In this document: positions 1 through 8,665 of the stretch, piece after piece | Layout of the letters: the number at the start of each line of letters is the position of its first letter | Position numbering within the stretch: the first letter of the stretch is position 1 | Assembly (NCBI GenBank): GCA_963773195.1 | Contig: CAVZAE010000012.1 | Span: forward strand, 124,001-188,000 | DNA: 64,000 nt | Direction: 5' to 3' | DNA from: CAIWHR01 sp963773195 | Lineage (GTDB): Bacteria; Pseudomonadota; Gammaproteobacteria; Burkholderiales; Casimicrobiaceae | Program-made: the position numbers and the translations under genes | Notes under the pieces: generated by a model | Seen by the model: the letters and a program-made list of their open reading frames with translations, nothing else | Database searches by the model: none | Told to the model about the DNA's origin: nothing

Positions 1-1073
1 GAGTAGCCCTTGAGCGTGAGCGGGCCGACGGTCTCGAGCTCGACATCGTCGCCCAGGCCCGCTCGCGTGCGTCGGTCGATGAGGATCTGGCCGCCGTGCG
101 CCTCGCCGCACAGACGGTCGGCCAGGTTCACTACGGTGCCGATGGCCGAATAGTCCTGGCGGCCTTCGAAACCGAATGCGCCGAGCGTCGCGTAGCCCTG
201 CGCAATCCCGATGCCCAGATCGAGATCATGGCCGATCGCGAGCCACTGCTTCCGGAGCGGCACGAACTCCTTCTGCATCGCCAGCGCCATCGTCGCCGCG
301 CGCCGCCCGGCCTGCGCCACCGGGAACGGATCGTTGAAAAAGATCAGGATGCCATCGCCGGCGAACCGGTCGATCGTCCCCTCGTGCGCGTTGGCGATCG
401 CGCCCATCACCGCGTGATAGTCGGAGAGCACCGCCTGCACTTCCTCGGGCTCGGAGTGGTCGGTGAACGCGGTGAAGCCGCGCAAGTCGGCAAACACGTA
501 GGAGATCTCGCGCCGGTGCGGCGCCAGGATCGAGCCGTCCCCCGCGGCGATGATGGCGTCGGCGACCTTGGGCGAGAAAAACCGCTTGAGCTGTGACAGC
601 CGCTGCATCTGCGCGACCTGTTCAGCGACACGTTCCTCGAGCTTCGCGTTCCAGGCCTTGAGCTCGTCGGCCTGCCGCCGCACTTCGTCCTGCAGCGACT
701 TGACGCGCAAAAGCGAGCGCACGCGCGCGATGAGCTCCGCCTGGTTGATGGGCTTCGACAGGAAATCGTCGGCGCCCGCCTCGATGCCCTTGACCCGCTC
801 GCCCTGCGGATCGAGCGAGGTGACGAGCACCACCGGCAGGAGCGCCGTCGCCGGGTCTGCCCGAATGCGGCGGCAGACGTCGTAGCCCGAGAGCCCGGGC
901 ATCATGACGTCGAGCAGCACGATGTCGGGCGGCGCGTTCGCGACCTGCGCGAGCGCCTCTTCGCCGTTCGCGGCCGTCGCGACGCCGAACCCTTTTACCG
1001 TGAGCAGGTCCGCGAGAAGCTTGACGTTGGCGGGGGTGTCGTCGACGACGAGCACCTTTGGAGCATCGCTCAT
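1..1073 (-). CDS. Receiver-domain adenylate/guanylate cyclase (C-terminus beyond window)
   Basis: The gene begins at an ATG at 1073 and is still open at base 1, so the C-terminus is missing. Residues 1-125 form a CheY-like receiver with the acidic pair D11/D12 and phospho-acceptor D55 (in VLLDVMMPG). A coiled linker follows, then a class III nucleotide cyclase domain: RFFSPKVADAI leads in, FADLRGFTAF carries the first metal aspartate and FAGDGILIFF the second. It should make cAMP or cGMP under phospho-relay control; the substrate cannot be told from what is visible. Its ATG overlaps the stop of the upstream receiver gene by four bases (ATGA), so it is the last visible member of a three-gene signalling operon. 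Confidence 0.85.
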   Translation of the reverse strand, partial: MSDAPKVLVVDDTPANVKLLADLLTVKGFGVATAANGEEALAQVANAPPDIVLLDVMMPGLSGYDVCRRIRADPATALLPVVLVTSLDPQGERVKGIEAGADDFLSKPINQAELIARVRSLLRVKSLQDEVRRQADELKAWNAKLEERVAEQVAQMQRLSQLKRFFSPKVADAIIAAGDGSILAPHRREISYVFADLRGFTAFTDHSEPEEVQAVLSDYHAVMGAIANAHEGTIDRFAGDGILIFFNDPFPVAQAGRRAATMALAMQKEFVPLRKQWLAIGHDLDLGIGIAQGYATLGAFGFEGRQDYSAIGTVVNLADRLCGEAHGGQILIDRRTRAGLGDDVELETVGPLTLKGY

Positions 1074-1444
1074 CGCCGTGGTGTCTCGAGGACCCGTTTA
1101 ACCGTCGTGATGAATTCTCGGATGTCGAGCGGCTTGCTCAGATAGGCGTCGAAGCCGGCCTCGGTGATGTGCTTGCGGTCCTGCTGCATCACGGAGGCCG
1201 TGACCGCGATCACGGGAATGTGCGCAGTCGCCGGATCGGCGCGCAACGCCTTCAGCGCATCGATCCCGCTCATCCCGGGCAACTGGATGTCCATGAGCAC
1301 GAGATCGGGCTTGCGCGAGGCCGCGAGGACGAGGCCGTCCTCCGCGGTGCCCGCCTCGACCGTCTCGTAGCCCTTCACCTGGAGCACGTCGCGCACAAGC
1401 TTCAGGTTCTTCTCATTGTCTTCGACGATCAGGACGAGGCTCAT
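1070..1444 (-). CDS. Single-domain response regulator (CheY/DivK type)
   Basis: A 124-residue protein that is one receiver domain with no output domain. The acidic pair E8/D9, phospho-acceptor D52 (LVLMDIQLPG), the conserved Thr/Ser in AVTAS and the lysine in LSKPL are all present, so it should be competent for phosphorylation. It overlaps the sensor kinase gene upstream and the cyclase gene downstream by four bases each, which indicates translational coupling. The natural reading is that the kinase phosphorylates this protein, the receiver of the cyclase, or both. DivK-like proteins have a similar size and act by protein contact, but no partner is named by the sequence. Confidence 0.85.
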   Translation of the reverse strand: MSLVLIVEDNEKNLKLVRDVLQVKGYETVEAGTAEDGLVLAASRKPDLVLMDIQLPGMSGIDALKALRADPATAHIPVIAVTASVMQQDRKHITEAGFDAYLSKPLDIREFITTVKRVLETPRR

Positions 1445-4400
1445 GATTTGACCGGAATGGTGAAGGTGAAGGTCGCGCCCTTGCCGAGCTCGCTCTCGAC
1501 CCAGATCCGCCCGCCGTGGAGCTCGACAATGCGGCGCGTCAGAGTGAGCCCGAGGCCCGTGCCTTCCTGCTTGTTCGTGTAGTGGCGCCCGACCTGGCGG
1601 AATTCCTCGAACACCGCCTCGTGGTCCTCTGGCGCGATGCCGATGCCGGTGTCACGCACCGCGATGACGATCGCATCGACCTCGCGTCGTGCCATCACGT
1701 CGACGCTACCTCCGTCCGGCGTGAACTTGACGGCGTTGGTGAGGAGGTTGACCAGGATCTGCTTGACTTTGCGCTCGTCGGCCGTCACCTCACCCAGCGT
1801 CGGCTCGATCGTCTTCCCGAGCGCAATGTTGTGCCGCTGCGCGCGCTCCCGGACCAGCGTCATCGCGTTCGCGAGCGCGGCGCCTACGTCAAATGTCGAC
1901 AGGTCGAGCTCCATCCGGCCCGCCTCGACCTTGGAGAGGTCGAGGATGTCGTTGATGAGGCCAAGCAGGTGCTTGCCGGACGAGTGGATGTCGCGCAGGT
2001 AGTCCTCCTGCTTCGCATTGACGTCGCCGAACAGTTTCTCCTGCAGTACTTCGGAGAAACCGATGATCGCGTTCAGCGGCGTTCGGAGCTCGTGCGACAT
2101 GTTGGCCAGGAACTCGCTCTTGTGCTTGTTCGCGACCTCGAGCTGTCGGCTCTTTTCCTCGATCTCGCGGAAGAGGCGCACGTTCTGGATCGCAATCACC
2201 GCCTGGTCAGCGAAAGTCTTGAGGAGCGCTAGCTCCTTGTCCGAGAACGGGCCCGTGAAGTCGCGGCTGACGAATATGGACCCGATGCCCTTTCCCTCCC
2301 AGAGCATCGGCGCCACGATGCAGGCCTTCACGCCGGTCGCGGCCGCGGCTTGTCGGACTCCGGCCGGGACGTCGTCCCCGTTCGCGATATCTGGGTAGTG
2401 CAGGACGGTGCGGCGGGCGATCGCAAGCGCGGTGCCTGTCTCCTCGTAAGGCAACCCGCTCGCGCGAGCCTGCTCGAGCTTCTCGCGATCGGGACCCTGG
2501 TACGCGACCAGGTGCAGGCGGTGCTTCTCCTCGTCGAGCAGGTTGATCGCGATCACCTTGCCCGAGAAGATGCGCTCGCAACTTGCCAGGATTCGGTCGA
2601 AAACCGGGGTCGTGTCGGCGATGGAGCTCGAGATCGCCGCGAGCACCTCGCCCGAAGCACGCTGCTGCTCGAGCGCCTCGTTCGTCTCGTTGAACAGCCT
2701 GACGTTCTCGAGCGCGATCGCCGCTTGGTCCCCGAACGTGCCCAGCAGCGCGATTTCACGCTCGGTGAACGGCCGCACTTCCTCGCGCCGGAGCAGGATC
2801 ACGCCGAAGGGATGGCCTTCGCGAAAGAGAGGGGTGGCGACAACGGTGCGGTGGCCCAGGGTTTGTGCAATCGCGTAGCTCGCGGGATAGGTTCTCTCTT
2901 CCGCCAGTATATCGGGCACCTGGATCGTCTTGCCGTCGAGGAGCGAACAGCTCGCGAGCGATTCGCGATTGATCGGCACGGTGTCGATGTGCGTCACCGC
3001 ATCCGGCGACGGCCCCTTCGACGCGAGGTGCCGCAGCACGCTGCCCTCCGTCAGGTACACGGAGGCGGCCGATGCGTCGCACAGGCGTGCGGCGCGTTCG
3101 GCGATGGCGTCGAGTACGGGTCGCACGTCGGTAGGCGAACTCGAGATCACCCGCAGGATCTCGCTGATAGCGGTCTGTTGTTCCAGCGCCTCTTTCGTCT
3201 GGTTGAACAGCCGCACGTTGTCGATGGCGATCGCCGCCTGCCGCGCGAAGGTCTCGACCAGCGCCACCTGCGCCGGGGCGAAGAGGCCCGCCTCGCGCCG
3301 GAAAACAAAGATGCTTCCATAGGCGCCGCCTTCGCGCATCAGGGGCACCGCAAGCACGGCAACCGATCGACTGTGCTCCAGATCGATGTTCGGCCGTGCG
3401 TCCGGGAATTCCGTGTCGAGCAGCGGCACGACGTCGGCCAAGTGGACCGTCTGCCGGTCGAGCACCGCGCGGCCATTGACCGATGATCGGCGCAGCGGCG
3501 TGGGTAGGAGACCCTCCGTCCGTGCGCCCTCTTCCCTGACGTAGTTGGCAGCGATCCGCAGAGAGTCGCCGTCGACCAGCAGGACGCGCGCGTAAGGCGA
3601 GTCGCACAGGTACGCGGCACGTTCCGCGACGGCGTCGAGCACCGGCTGGACGTCGGTCGGTGAGCTCGAGATTACCCGCAGGATGTCGCTGATTGCGGTC
3701 TGCTGCTCGAGCGAGTTCGACAACTCCTGCGTGCGGGCCTCGACCTTGCGCTCGAGGCCCGCGTACGACTCCTTGAGCTGCGCCGACATGCGGTTGAAGC
3801 GACCCGCGAGTGCCTCGAGCTCGTCGCCCGTGTGCACATCGATGCTCTGGTCGAGATCACCCTTGCCGATGCGCTGCGCGCCTTCTGCCAGCGTTCGGAT
3901 CGGCTGCACCATGCCGCGCGCGAGCGCCGCGGCACCCAGCGCCGAGATGCCGAGGCCGGCGAGGAGCAACAGGCCGGTTCGGGCCAGCGACGCATAGAGC
4001 CGCGAGTAGACCTCAGCCTCCGGCTGCTCGACGAAGACGTTCCACCTGAGCGATTCGATGGGCGCCCACGACACCAGAACCGTGGCTCCGGCGAGATCCT
4101 TGGAGATCATGGCGGGCTCCTCGGCGGCAGGCGCTCCATTCGCCGCGGCCTTCACGTGCGGAAGCTGCGAGAGATCCGACTTCCGCAACACGAGGCCGAT
4201 ATCGGGGTCCGCGACCAGGTAGCCGCTGGGGTCCACGACGTACGCCTTGCCCTTCTCGCCGATCTTGATTCGCGACACGACGTCCCAGATGAACTTGAGG
4301 TTCACATCGGCGACGGTAACGGCACCTTGCTCGCTGCCCGAGCGCAGCGATATGGTCATGTACGGCTCGGTGCCTTTGAGGAAATACACGGGGCTGAACC

Positions 4401-4893
4401 AGGGCTTGCCCCGCTTCGCATTGATGAAAGCGCGTTCCTGCGAGCGATCCATCCGCGAATTGATGCGATCCATCACGAGGCGCGACACGAGGATGAGCTC
4501 GTGGCCGGAGGGATCCAGAAGCGCGATCTCGGTGACTTCGGGCAACTGCCGGAGGAGCTTCAGGAACTCGATCCGCCGCGTATCGAGATCGCTCGCGTCG
4601 ATCTGCGGGAGTGACGCGTAGCTGAGCTGCTTCGTAATGCCGTCGATGTACTGCTCGATCCGCGCGGCGGCCGCACGCGCCTTCTCTTGCTGCAGCAATC
4701 CGATCTGCGCCTTGTTCTCCTGGTAGCCGAAGTACAGGCCAATGGCGCCCGAAACGAGCAGCGCGCCGCCGACCAGCACCAAGATCAGCAGCAGGTACTT
4801 GCGGAACAGCCGGCCGCGGAAGGCCCGCGGCCGCAGAGCAGCCGGCGGGGTGCTTACGTCCAAGGGTGTAGGGAGGGTGCCGTTCCGCGCCAT
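1441..4893 (-). CDS. Membrane sensor histidine kinase with Cache, HAMP and three GAF domains
   Basis: The start at 4893 (MARNGTLPTPL) is chosen over an upstream in-frame ATG at 4953 because the extra 20 residues look non-coding. A transmembrane segment near residues 30-50 precedes a periplasmic dCache-like region (KAYVVDPSGYLVADPD), then a second transmembrane helix and a HAMP domain (PIRTLAEGAQRIGKGDLDQS). Three GAF domains follow, the first two introduced by near-identical linkers (ILRVISSSPTDV). The C-terminus has HisKA with phospho-acceptor H934 (MSHELRTPLNAIIGF) and HATPase_c with N box (NLLTNAVKFTPDGG), G1 (DTGIGI) and G2 (GTGLGL). There is no receiver of its own; the two downstream genes supply them. 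Confidence 0.9.
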   Translation of the reverse strand: MARNGTLPTPLDVSTPPAALRPRAFRGRLFRKYLLLILVLVGGALLVSGAIGLYFGYQENKAQIGLLQQEKARAAAARIEQYIDGITKQLSYASLPQIDASDLDTRRIEFLKLLRQLPEVTEIALLDPSGHELILVSRLVMDRINSRMDRSQERAFINAKRGKPWFSPVYFLKGTEPYMTISLRSGSEQGAVTVADVNLKFIWDVVSRIKIGEKGKAYVVDPSGYLVADPDIGLVLRKSDLSQLPHVKAAANGAPAAEEPAMISKDLAGATVLVSWAPIESLRWNVFVEQPEAEVYSRLYASLARTGLLLLAGLGISALGAAALARGMVQPIRTLAEGAQRIGKGDLDQSIDVHTGDELEALAGRFNRMSAQLKESYAGLERKVEARTQELSNSLEQQTAISDILRVISSSPTDVQPVLDAVAERAAYLCDSPYARVLLVDGDSLRIAANYVREEGARTEGLLPTPLRRSSVNGRAVLDRQTVHLADVVPLLDTEFPDARPNIDLEHSRSVAVLAVPLMREGGAYGSIFVFRREAGLFAPAQVALVETFARQAAIAIDNVRLFNQTKEALEQQTAISEILRVISSSPTDVRPVLDAIAERAARLCDASAASVYLTEGSVLRHLASKGPSPDAVTHIDTVPINRESLASCSLLDGKTIQVPDILAEERTYPASYAIAQTLGHRTVVATPLFREGHPFGVILLRREEVRPFTEREIALLGTFGDQAAIALENVRLFNETNEALEQQRASGEVLAAISSSIADTTPVFDRILASCERIFSGKVIAINLLDEEKHRLHLVAYQGPDREKLEQARASGLPYEETGTALAIARRTVLHYPDIANGDDVPAGVRQAAAATGVKACIVAPMLWEGKGIGSIFVSRDFTGPFSDKELALLKTFADQAVIAIQNVRLFREIEEKSRQLEVANKHKSEFLANMSHELRTPLNAIIGFSEVLQEKLFGDVNAKQEDYLRDIHSSGKHLLGLINDILDLSKVEAGRMELDLSTFDVGAALANAMTLVRERAQRHNIALGKTIEPTLGEVTADERKVKQILVNLLTNAVKFTPDGGSVDVMARREVDAIVIAVRDTGIGIAPEDHEAVFEEFRQVGRHYTNKQEGTGLGLTLTRRIVELHGGRIWVESELGKGATFTFTIPVKS

Positions 4894-5076
4894 GTCAGTC
4901 CGGGAGCTTGCCCTACATTGACAAGAGACCGCAATGGCGGCTCCGCCCGTCACGGGTCCATGGCGGCACGTCGAGATCAGCGTAAGCCATGTTGCCGGCA
5001 GCGGTCGGAACCAGCAGCAACAAGTTGAGGCCTGACGTTAAATTGGGGATGGCGATACGACTCTCCGGAAGGGTCC

Positions 5077-5931
5077 TCAGGGACCAGGTGCGCGCGAAAA
5101 GACGTTGGCCCGTCGATCCGTGTCGGATTCGGAAACGTAATAGGTGTCCCCCAGCTTGAACCAGAACTCGCAGCGGTCTGGCACATTCACCTGGTCAAAT
5201 CGCATCGCTGTCGTGCAGATTCTTGCCGATTCGTCAATCGTCCATTTGCCTACGATGAAAACCGGAAATGGAAAATTCGGCATCATTGGATTGGCCCCAC
5301 TGCCGCTCACCGAGCCGTCCGTTGCGTAAACGATTTCCATTCTCCTCCCCCCGGTCAAGGGCTGTCCGACCATTCTGCGTCGAACGACATCTCGCCTGAA
5401 TTCTTCGGCCGAAACTCGTTTCGCTCCTGCATCGAGCAGCGCGCCCAAGTTGTGTTGGGGGAGGACATTGGAGGACGGCATGATCGTGCGTCGAAGGACC
5501 TTTGCGCGGCGGTCCGAATCCGAATCTGAGATGAAGTACGCATCGCCCGACTTGAACCACGTCTGACAGCGCGGCGGCAAGACTGCCGAGGCCCCGCCAA
5601 AGGGCGCCGATGTTTTCATGCTGGCGCAGATCCTTCCTGCGTCATCGATAGTCCACTCGCCACTGAAGGCTGTATTCGTAACTTGACTGTTCGCCGCCAC
5701 CACGCTCCCCATGCCGACGATCGAGCCGTTGGCGACATACATCAGCTCGATCGTGGCACCCGTCGGGGTAGGCCCCACGATGGGGCGCAGAACGATCTCG
5801 CGGCGAAACTCCTCGGCCGACACCTTCTGCGCCCCGGTGTCGAGCAGCTCGCCGAGATTGCTCTGCCCCTGCGCGAGCGGCGCCAGCAGCAGCAGGGCGA
5901 GCCCCCATGGCAGTCCGACGATGGTTGTCAC
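5077..5931 (-). CDS. Secreted protein made of two tandem copies of one domain
   Basis: A 284-residue protein with an N-terminal signal peptide (hydrophobic run LPWGLALLLLAPLA, cleavage likely after AQG). The mature part is two repeats of about 125 residues. The first begins NLGELLDTGAQKVSAEEFRR and the second NLGALLDAGAKRVSAEEFRR. Each then has a glycine-rich middle and a sequence W(T)ID-x-A-RIC, and ends with W-FK-GD-YF/YYVS-SD-DRRA. Paired cysteines (RIC and the C before WFK) occur in each copy, suggesting one disulfide per repeat. I do not recognise a named function. It follows the ABC binding-protein gene by nine bases and may be cotranscribed with it. Confidence 0.75.
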   Translation of the reverse strand: MTTIVGLPWGLALLLLAPLAQGQSNLGELLDTGAQKVSAEEFRREIVLRPIVGPTPTGATIELMYVANGSIVGMGSVVAANSQVTNTAFSGEWTIDDAGRICASMKTSAPFGGASAVLPPRCQTWFKSGDAYFISDSDSDRRAKVLRRTIMPSSNVLPQHNLGALLDAGAKRVSAEEFRRDVVRRRMVGQPLTGGRRMEIVYATDGSVSGSGANPMMPNFPFPVFIVGKWTIDESARICTTAMRFDQVNVPDRCEFWFKLGDTYYVSESDTDRRANVFSRAPGP

Positions 5932-5940
5932 GGTTCTCCC

Positions 5941-6930
5941 CTATTGGATCAGATCGTCGGCCAGGATCAGGACCCCAGGCGACGGCGCGAGACCGAGGGC
6001 CTTCGCAGTCCCGAGGTTGATCACCAGGTCGAACTGCAGTGGTCGTTCGACCGGAAGTGACCCAGGCTTGGCGCCCTTCAGCACCTTGTCGACGTAATAT
6101 GCCGCGCGCCGTCGCTGCGCCGGCAGGCTGGCGCCGAGCGACATCAGGCTGCCCGCCTCGACGTATTCCTTGATCGGCGCCAAGGTCGGCAGCCGTTGCG
6201 CCAGCGCGAACTCCGCGATCCGACGAGCCTGCGCGAGCGTCACGCTGTCCCAGCAAATGACCAGCGCATCCGGTCGCTCCTTGGCGATGACCGCAAACGC
6301 CTGCTCAAGCGCAGCAGCGTCAAGCACTTCCTGCGACGTCACCTGCAGGCCGAGTGCCGGCGCCGTCGCCTTGATCTCGTCGAGACATGGCCTATTGCCC
6401 GGATTTGCGGGGTTCCACAACACCGTCACGCGCGAGACCTTCGGCGCGATCTGCTTGAACATGCTCAGGCGCTTCTGCCATAGCTCTTCGTTCAGCGTTG
6501 CCAACCCGGTCACGTTTGCCTCGGGCCGGGCGAGACTCGTCACGATTCCTGCCTTGACCGGATCCATCAGGATCTCGGTTGCGACCACGGGGATCGTATT
6601 TGTCGCGCGCTTGGCGGCAAGCGCTGCCGACTCGCCTGCCGCGACGATGACGTCGACCTTGAGCGTCACGAGCTCGCCGGCAAGCTGCGGCAGGCGGTCG
6701 ACGCTCCCGTAGCGGTATTCGACGACGAGGCTCGGCCCCTGGACGTAGCCCAGATCCTTCAGCGCCTGCTGAAAATCCCCGGAAGTCCGTTCGGATTGCG
6801 AAGGCGGGCTGCCAACGCCGAGCCAGCCGATCCGATAGGTCTTCGCGGGTTGCGCGTGCACCGCGGCTACCAGGCCAAGTAGGCCGAGGGTAGAGCCAAC
6901 GAAGCAGCACCAGCGTCGGTAGGCCGGCAT
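5941..6930 (-). CDS. Orphan ABC transporter substrate-binding protein (ABC_sub_bind family)
   Basis: The start at 6930 is preceded by a strong GGGAGG ribosome site; an ATG seven codons upstream has none. The protein has a signal peptide ending near AVHAQP. The mature part shows the periplasmic-binding fold: KTYRIGWLG, then DVIVAAGESAALAAKRAT, IPVVATEILMDPVKAGIV, GLATLNEELWQKRLSMFKQ and SRVTVLWNPANPG. These are hallmarks of the large family related to TrpX-like binding proteins, abundant in Burkholderiales and often found without a transporter. No permease or ATPase gene is adjacent, so the ligand and partner are unknown. The linked downstream gene is the tandem-repeat secreted protein. Confidence 0.85.
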   Translation of the reverse strand: MPAYRRWCCFVGSTLGLLGLVAAVHAQPAKTYRIGWLGVGSPPSQSERTSGDFQQALKDLGYVQGPSLVVEYRYGSVDRLPQLAGELVTLKVDVIVAAGESAALAAKRATNTIPVVATEILMDPVKAGIVTSLARPEANVTGLATLNEELWQKRLSMFKQIAPKVSRVTVLWNPANPGNRPCLDEIKATAPALGLQVTSQEVLDAAALEQAFAVIAKERPDALVICWDSVTLAQARRIAEFALAQRLPTLAPIKEYVEAGSLMSLGASLPAQRRRAAYYVDKVLKGAKPGSLPVERPLQFDLVINLGTAKALGLAPSPGVLILADDLIQ

Positions 6931-7092
6931 GCTTGCCTCCCTTCCGCGCAACGCACGACTGACCGCGTGATCGCACGTTAGGCCGTTGCGGTCGGTGGGT
7001 CAACCGACGGCGAGTCCGGGCGCGGGCTGAAGGTCAATTGCTGGCCGCCCGCCGCGTTGCAACGGCGCAGCGGATCGCGGCGAGCGCGGCGG

Positions 7093-8298
7093 TCACTCGG
7101 GCGGGAAGAAGATATCCAGCATCGGGAAGCTGCCTGCGCCGCGGAGGCAGTCCCAGAGGTAGATCGCGAGGCCCGGGTCGCCGGTCCAGACCGAGTAGCG
7201 CAGCTGCCCGTACTGAAGGGCGTGCGCCTCCATTTGCGCGATAGCATGCATCGCGAATGCCCGCGCCCGCTCGAGCCAGCGCTCGTCGCCGGTGCGCTCG
7301 AAGAGCTTCAGGAACGCGTAGCCGTTGCCGCCGGTGCCGTGGCAGAGCCCCGCTCCCTTCCGCAGCGGCCCGGCTTCCCAGATCGCTTCGCCGCCCGCGA
7401 CCAGCTCGGCATCCAGCTCATCGGTCGGCAGGCCCGCGAGGTCGATGACGACGCCAGGTGCGCCGTGGCAGACCTGCATCAGGCGTTTCGGCGGGTAGAC
7501 GATGCCGTTCTCGGGATAAAGAAACGGTAACCAGTTGAGACGGTTGCCCTCGCGCTGCGTTGTAGCACGCATGGTGCTGACGATGCACCGCTCCCAAGCG
7601 TCCCACTCGCTCGTGTCGAGGAGATCGCGACCTTTGATGATCGCCGCGGCCGTCGCGGCGAAGCCGTGGACGCCGCCCAGGTAGGTGCAGCGATAGCGAC
7701 CGAGCTGTTGCGACCAGTAGTGACACCCAAATTCGGGCGACCATTCGAGCTGCGCCCACAACTTGCGCGACGTCGCTGTGTAGTGCCCGCTCCAGCACGG
7801 CTCGTCCGTGTGCTGATGCAGGAACAATGCCGCGAGCATCGTTCCCGGCGAGCCCAGCATGAGCTCCCGCGCCGGATGGTCGAGATTGCCGCCGATCAGC
7901 CTGTCGAGTTCGTCGGCTTTGTCGGCGCTCGGGGACAGCCAGAAGTCGACCAACAGCGCACCCGTATCTCCGGTCAGGTACGAGGCTGCATTGTCAGATT
8001 CGCGCCGGTGGCGTGACCGCACCGTCGCGAGCTCATCGCGATAAGAACGACGAAGTGCGGTCGCTCCGACGGCTTCGAGGTAGTGCAGCGCCCATATGAC
8101 GCCGGCAGCTCCTCCATAGAGATCGTGGGTGGGTCCGCGTCCGCCGCCGTCGGCGTCGAGGGAATGGAGCGGCCACAATGAGTCGCGGGAGTAGCGCTCC
8201 TCCGCGTCGAGGACGATCCGCTCGATCGTTTGCCGGACGGCGGCGGGATTCCACTCGAACCGGTTCAGCGGTTCGTGCCGTGCGGGATCGTGCAGCAT
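7093..8298 (-). CDS. LanC-like zinc protein (LANCL type)
   Basis: A 401-residue protein from the ATG at 8298; earlier in-frame ATGs overlap the small gene upstream. It has the alpha/alpha-barrel repeat motifs of the LanC family: GGAAGVIWAL, GSPGTMLAAL, GGVHGFAATAAA, VCHGAPGVV, LCHGTGGNGYAFL and WTGDPGLAIYL. The expected zinc ligands are present as C277, C319 and H320. The motif forms CHGAPG and LCHGTGGN resemble eukaryotic LANCL proteins more than lantibiotic cyclases such as NisC. No LanB or LanM dehydratase and no precursor peptide is visible nearby, so lanthipeptide synthesis is not supported. Glutathione-type addition to dehydroamino acids, as known for LANCLs, is only a possibility. Confidence 0.8.
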   Translation of the reverse strand: MLHDPARHEPLNRFEWNPAAVRQTIERIVLDAEERYSRDSLWPLHSLDADGGGRGPTHDLYGGAAGVIWALHYLEAVGATALRRSYRDELATVRSRHRRESDNAASYLTGDTGALLVDFWLSPSADKADELDRLIGGNLDHPARELMLGSPGTMLAALFLHQHTDEPCWSGHYTATSRKLWAQLEWSPEFGCHYWSQQLGRYRCTYLGGVHGFAATAAAIIKGRDLLDTSEWDAWERCIVSTMRATTQREGNRLNWLPFLYPENGIVYPPKRLMQVCHGAPGVVIDLAGLPTDELDAELVAGGEAIWEAGPLRKGAGLCHGTGGNGYAFLKLFERTGDERWLERARAFAMHAIAQMEAHALQYGQLRYSVWTGDPGLAIYLWDCLRGAGSFPMLDIFFPPE

Positions 8299-8305
8299 GA
8301 GTGCA

Positions 8306-8536
8306 CTAGGGTCTCGATGGCCCGGCCGACGCAGCCCCGTCTGCAGCCCGCCGTCGATAGTCATCGTATGGCATGCGTGTGGTGGCGAGGCAGCGGTCGC
8401 GCTCGACCTGATCGAGAACGCGATAGCAACTCTCGCGCTGCCAGTTCTGGGCGGACGCGTAGGCTTGCTGCCACGAACAGCCCGAGCACTGCGTGAATGC
8501 CGCGGCGGCCACAAGCGACGCGATTATCCGCAACAT
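8306..8536 (-). CDS. Small cysteine-containing lipoprotein or secreted protein
   Basis: The start at 8536 has a GGAG ribosome site eight bases upstream; the ATG seven codons earlier does not. The product has 76 residues. It begins MLRIIASLVAAAAFTQCSGC, a signal sequence with cysteines placed like a lipobox, and continues with a charged, tyrosine-rich tail (YDDYRRRAAD). The four cysteines could allow lipidation or disulfides. Its stop lies seven bases before the LanC-like start, so the two are probably cotranscribed. I do not recognise a function. It does not look like a lanthipeptide precursor because there is no Ser/Thr-Cys-rich core. Confidence 0.6.
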   Translation of the reverse strand: MLRIIASLVAAAAFTQCSGCSWQQAYASAQNWQRESCYRVLDQVERDRCLATTRMPYDDYRRRAADGAASAGPSRP

Positions 8537-8665
8537 CCGGTGAACTCCGGGGGACACATTACATCTTCGGTTGCGCTCTCACCCCATCCTACACGGTCCA
8601 CCGCAAAGCGAATGGCCAGCGGACGGACCATCGCTCGGTGTCGGCTGATCGCGGAGTGCCGTTGC

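Noticed and set aside
8306..8536. Lanthipeptide precursor for the LanC-like protein
   Set aside because: The product has a signal peptide and a charged tail, with no Ser/Thr- and Cys-rich core and no leader cleavage motif; no dehydratase gene is nearby.
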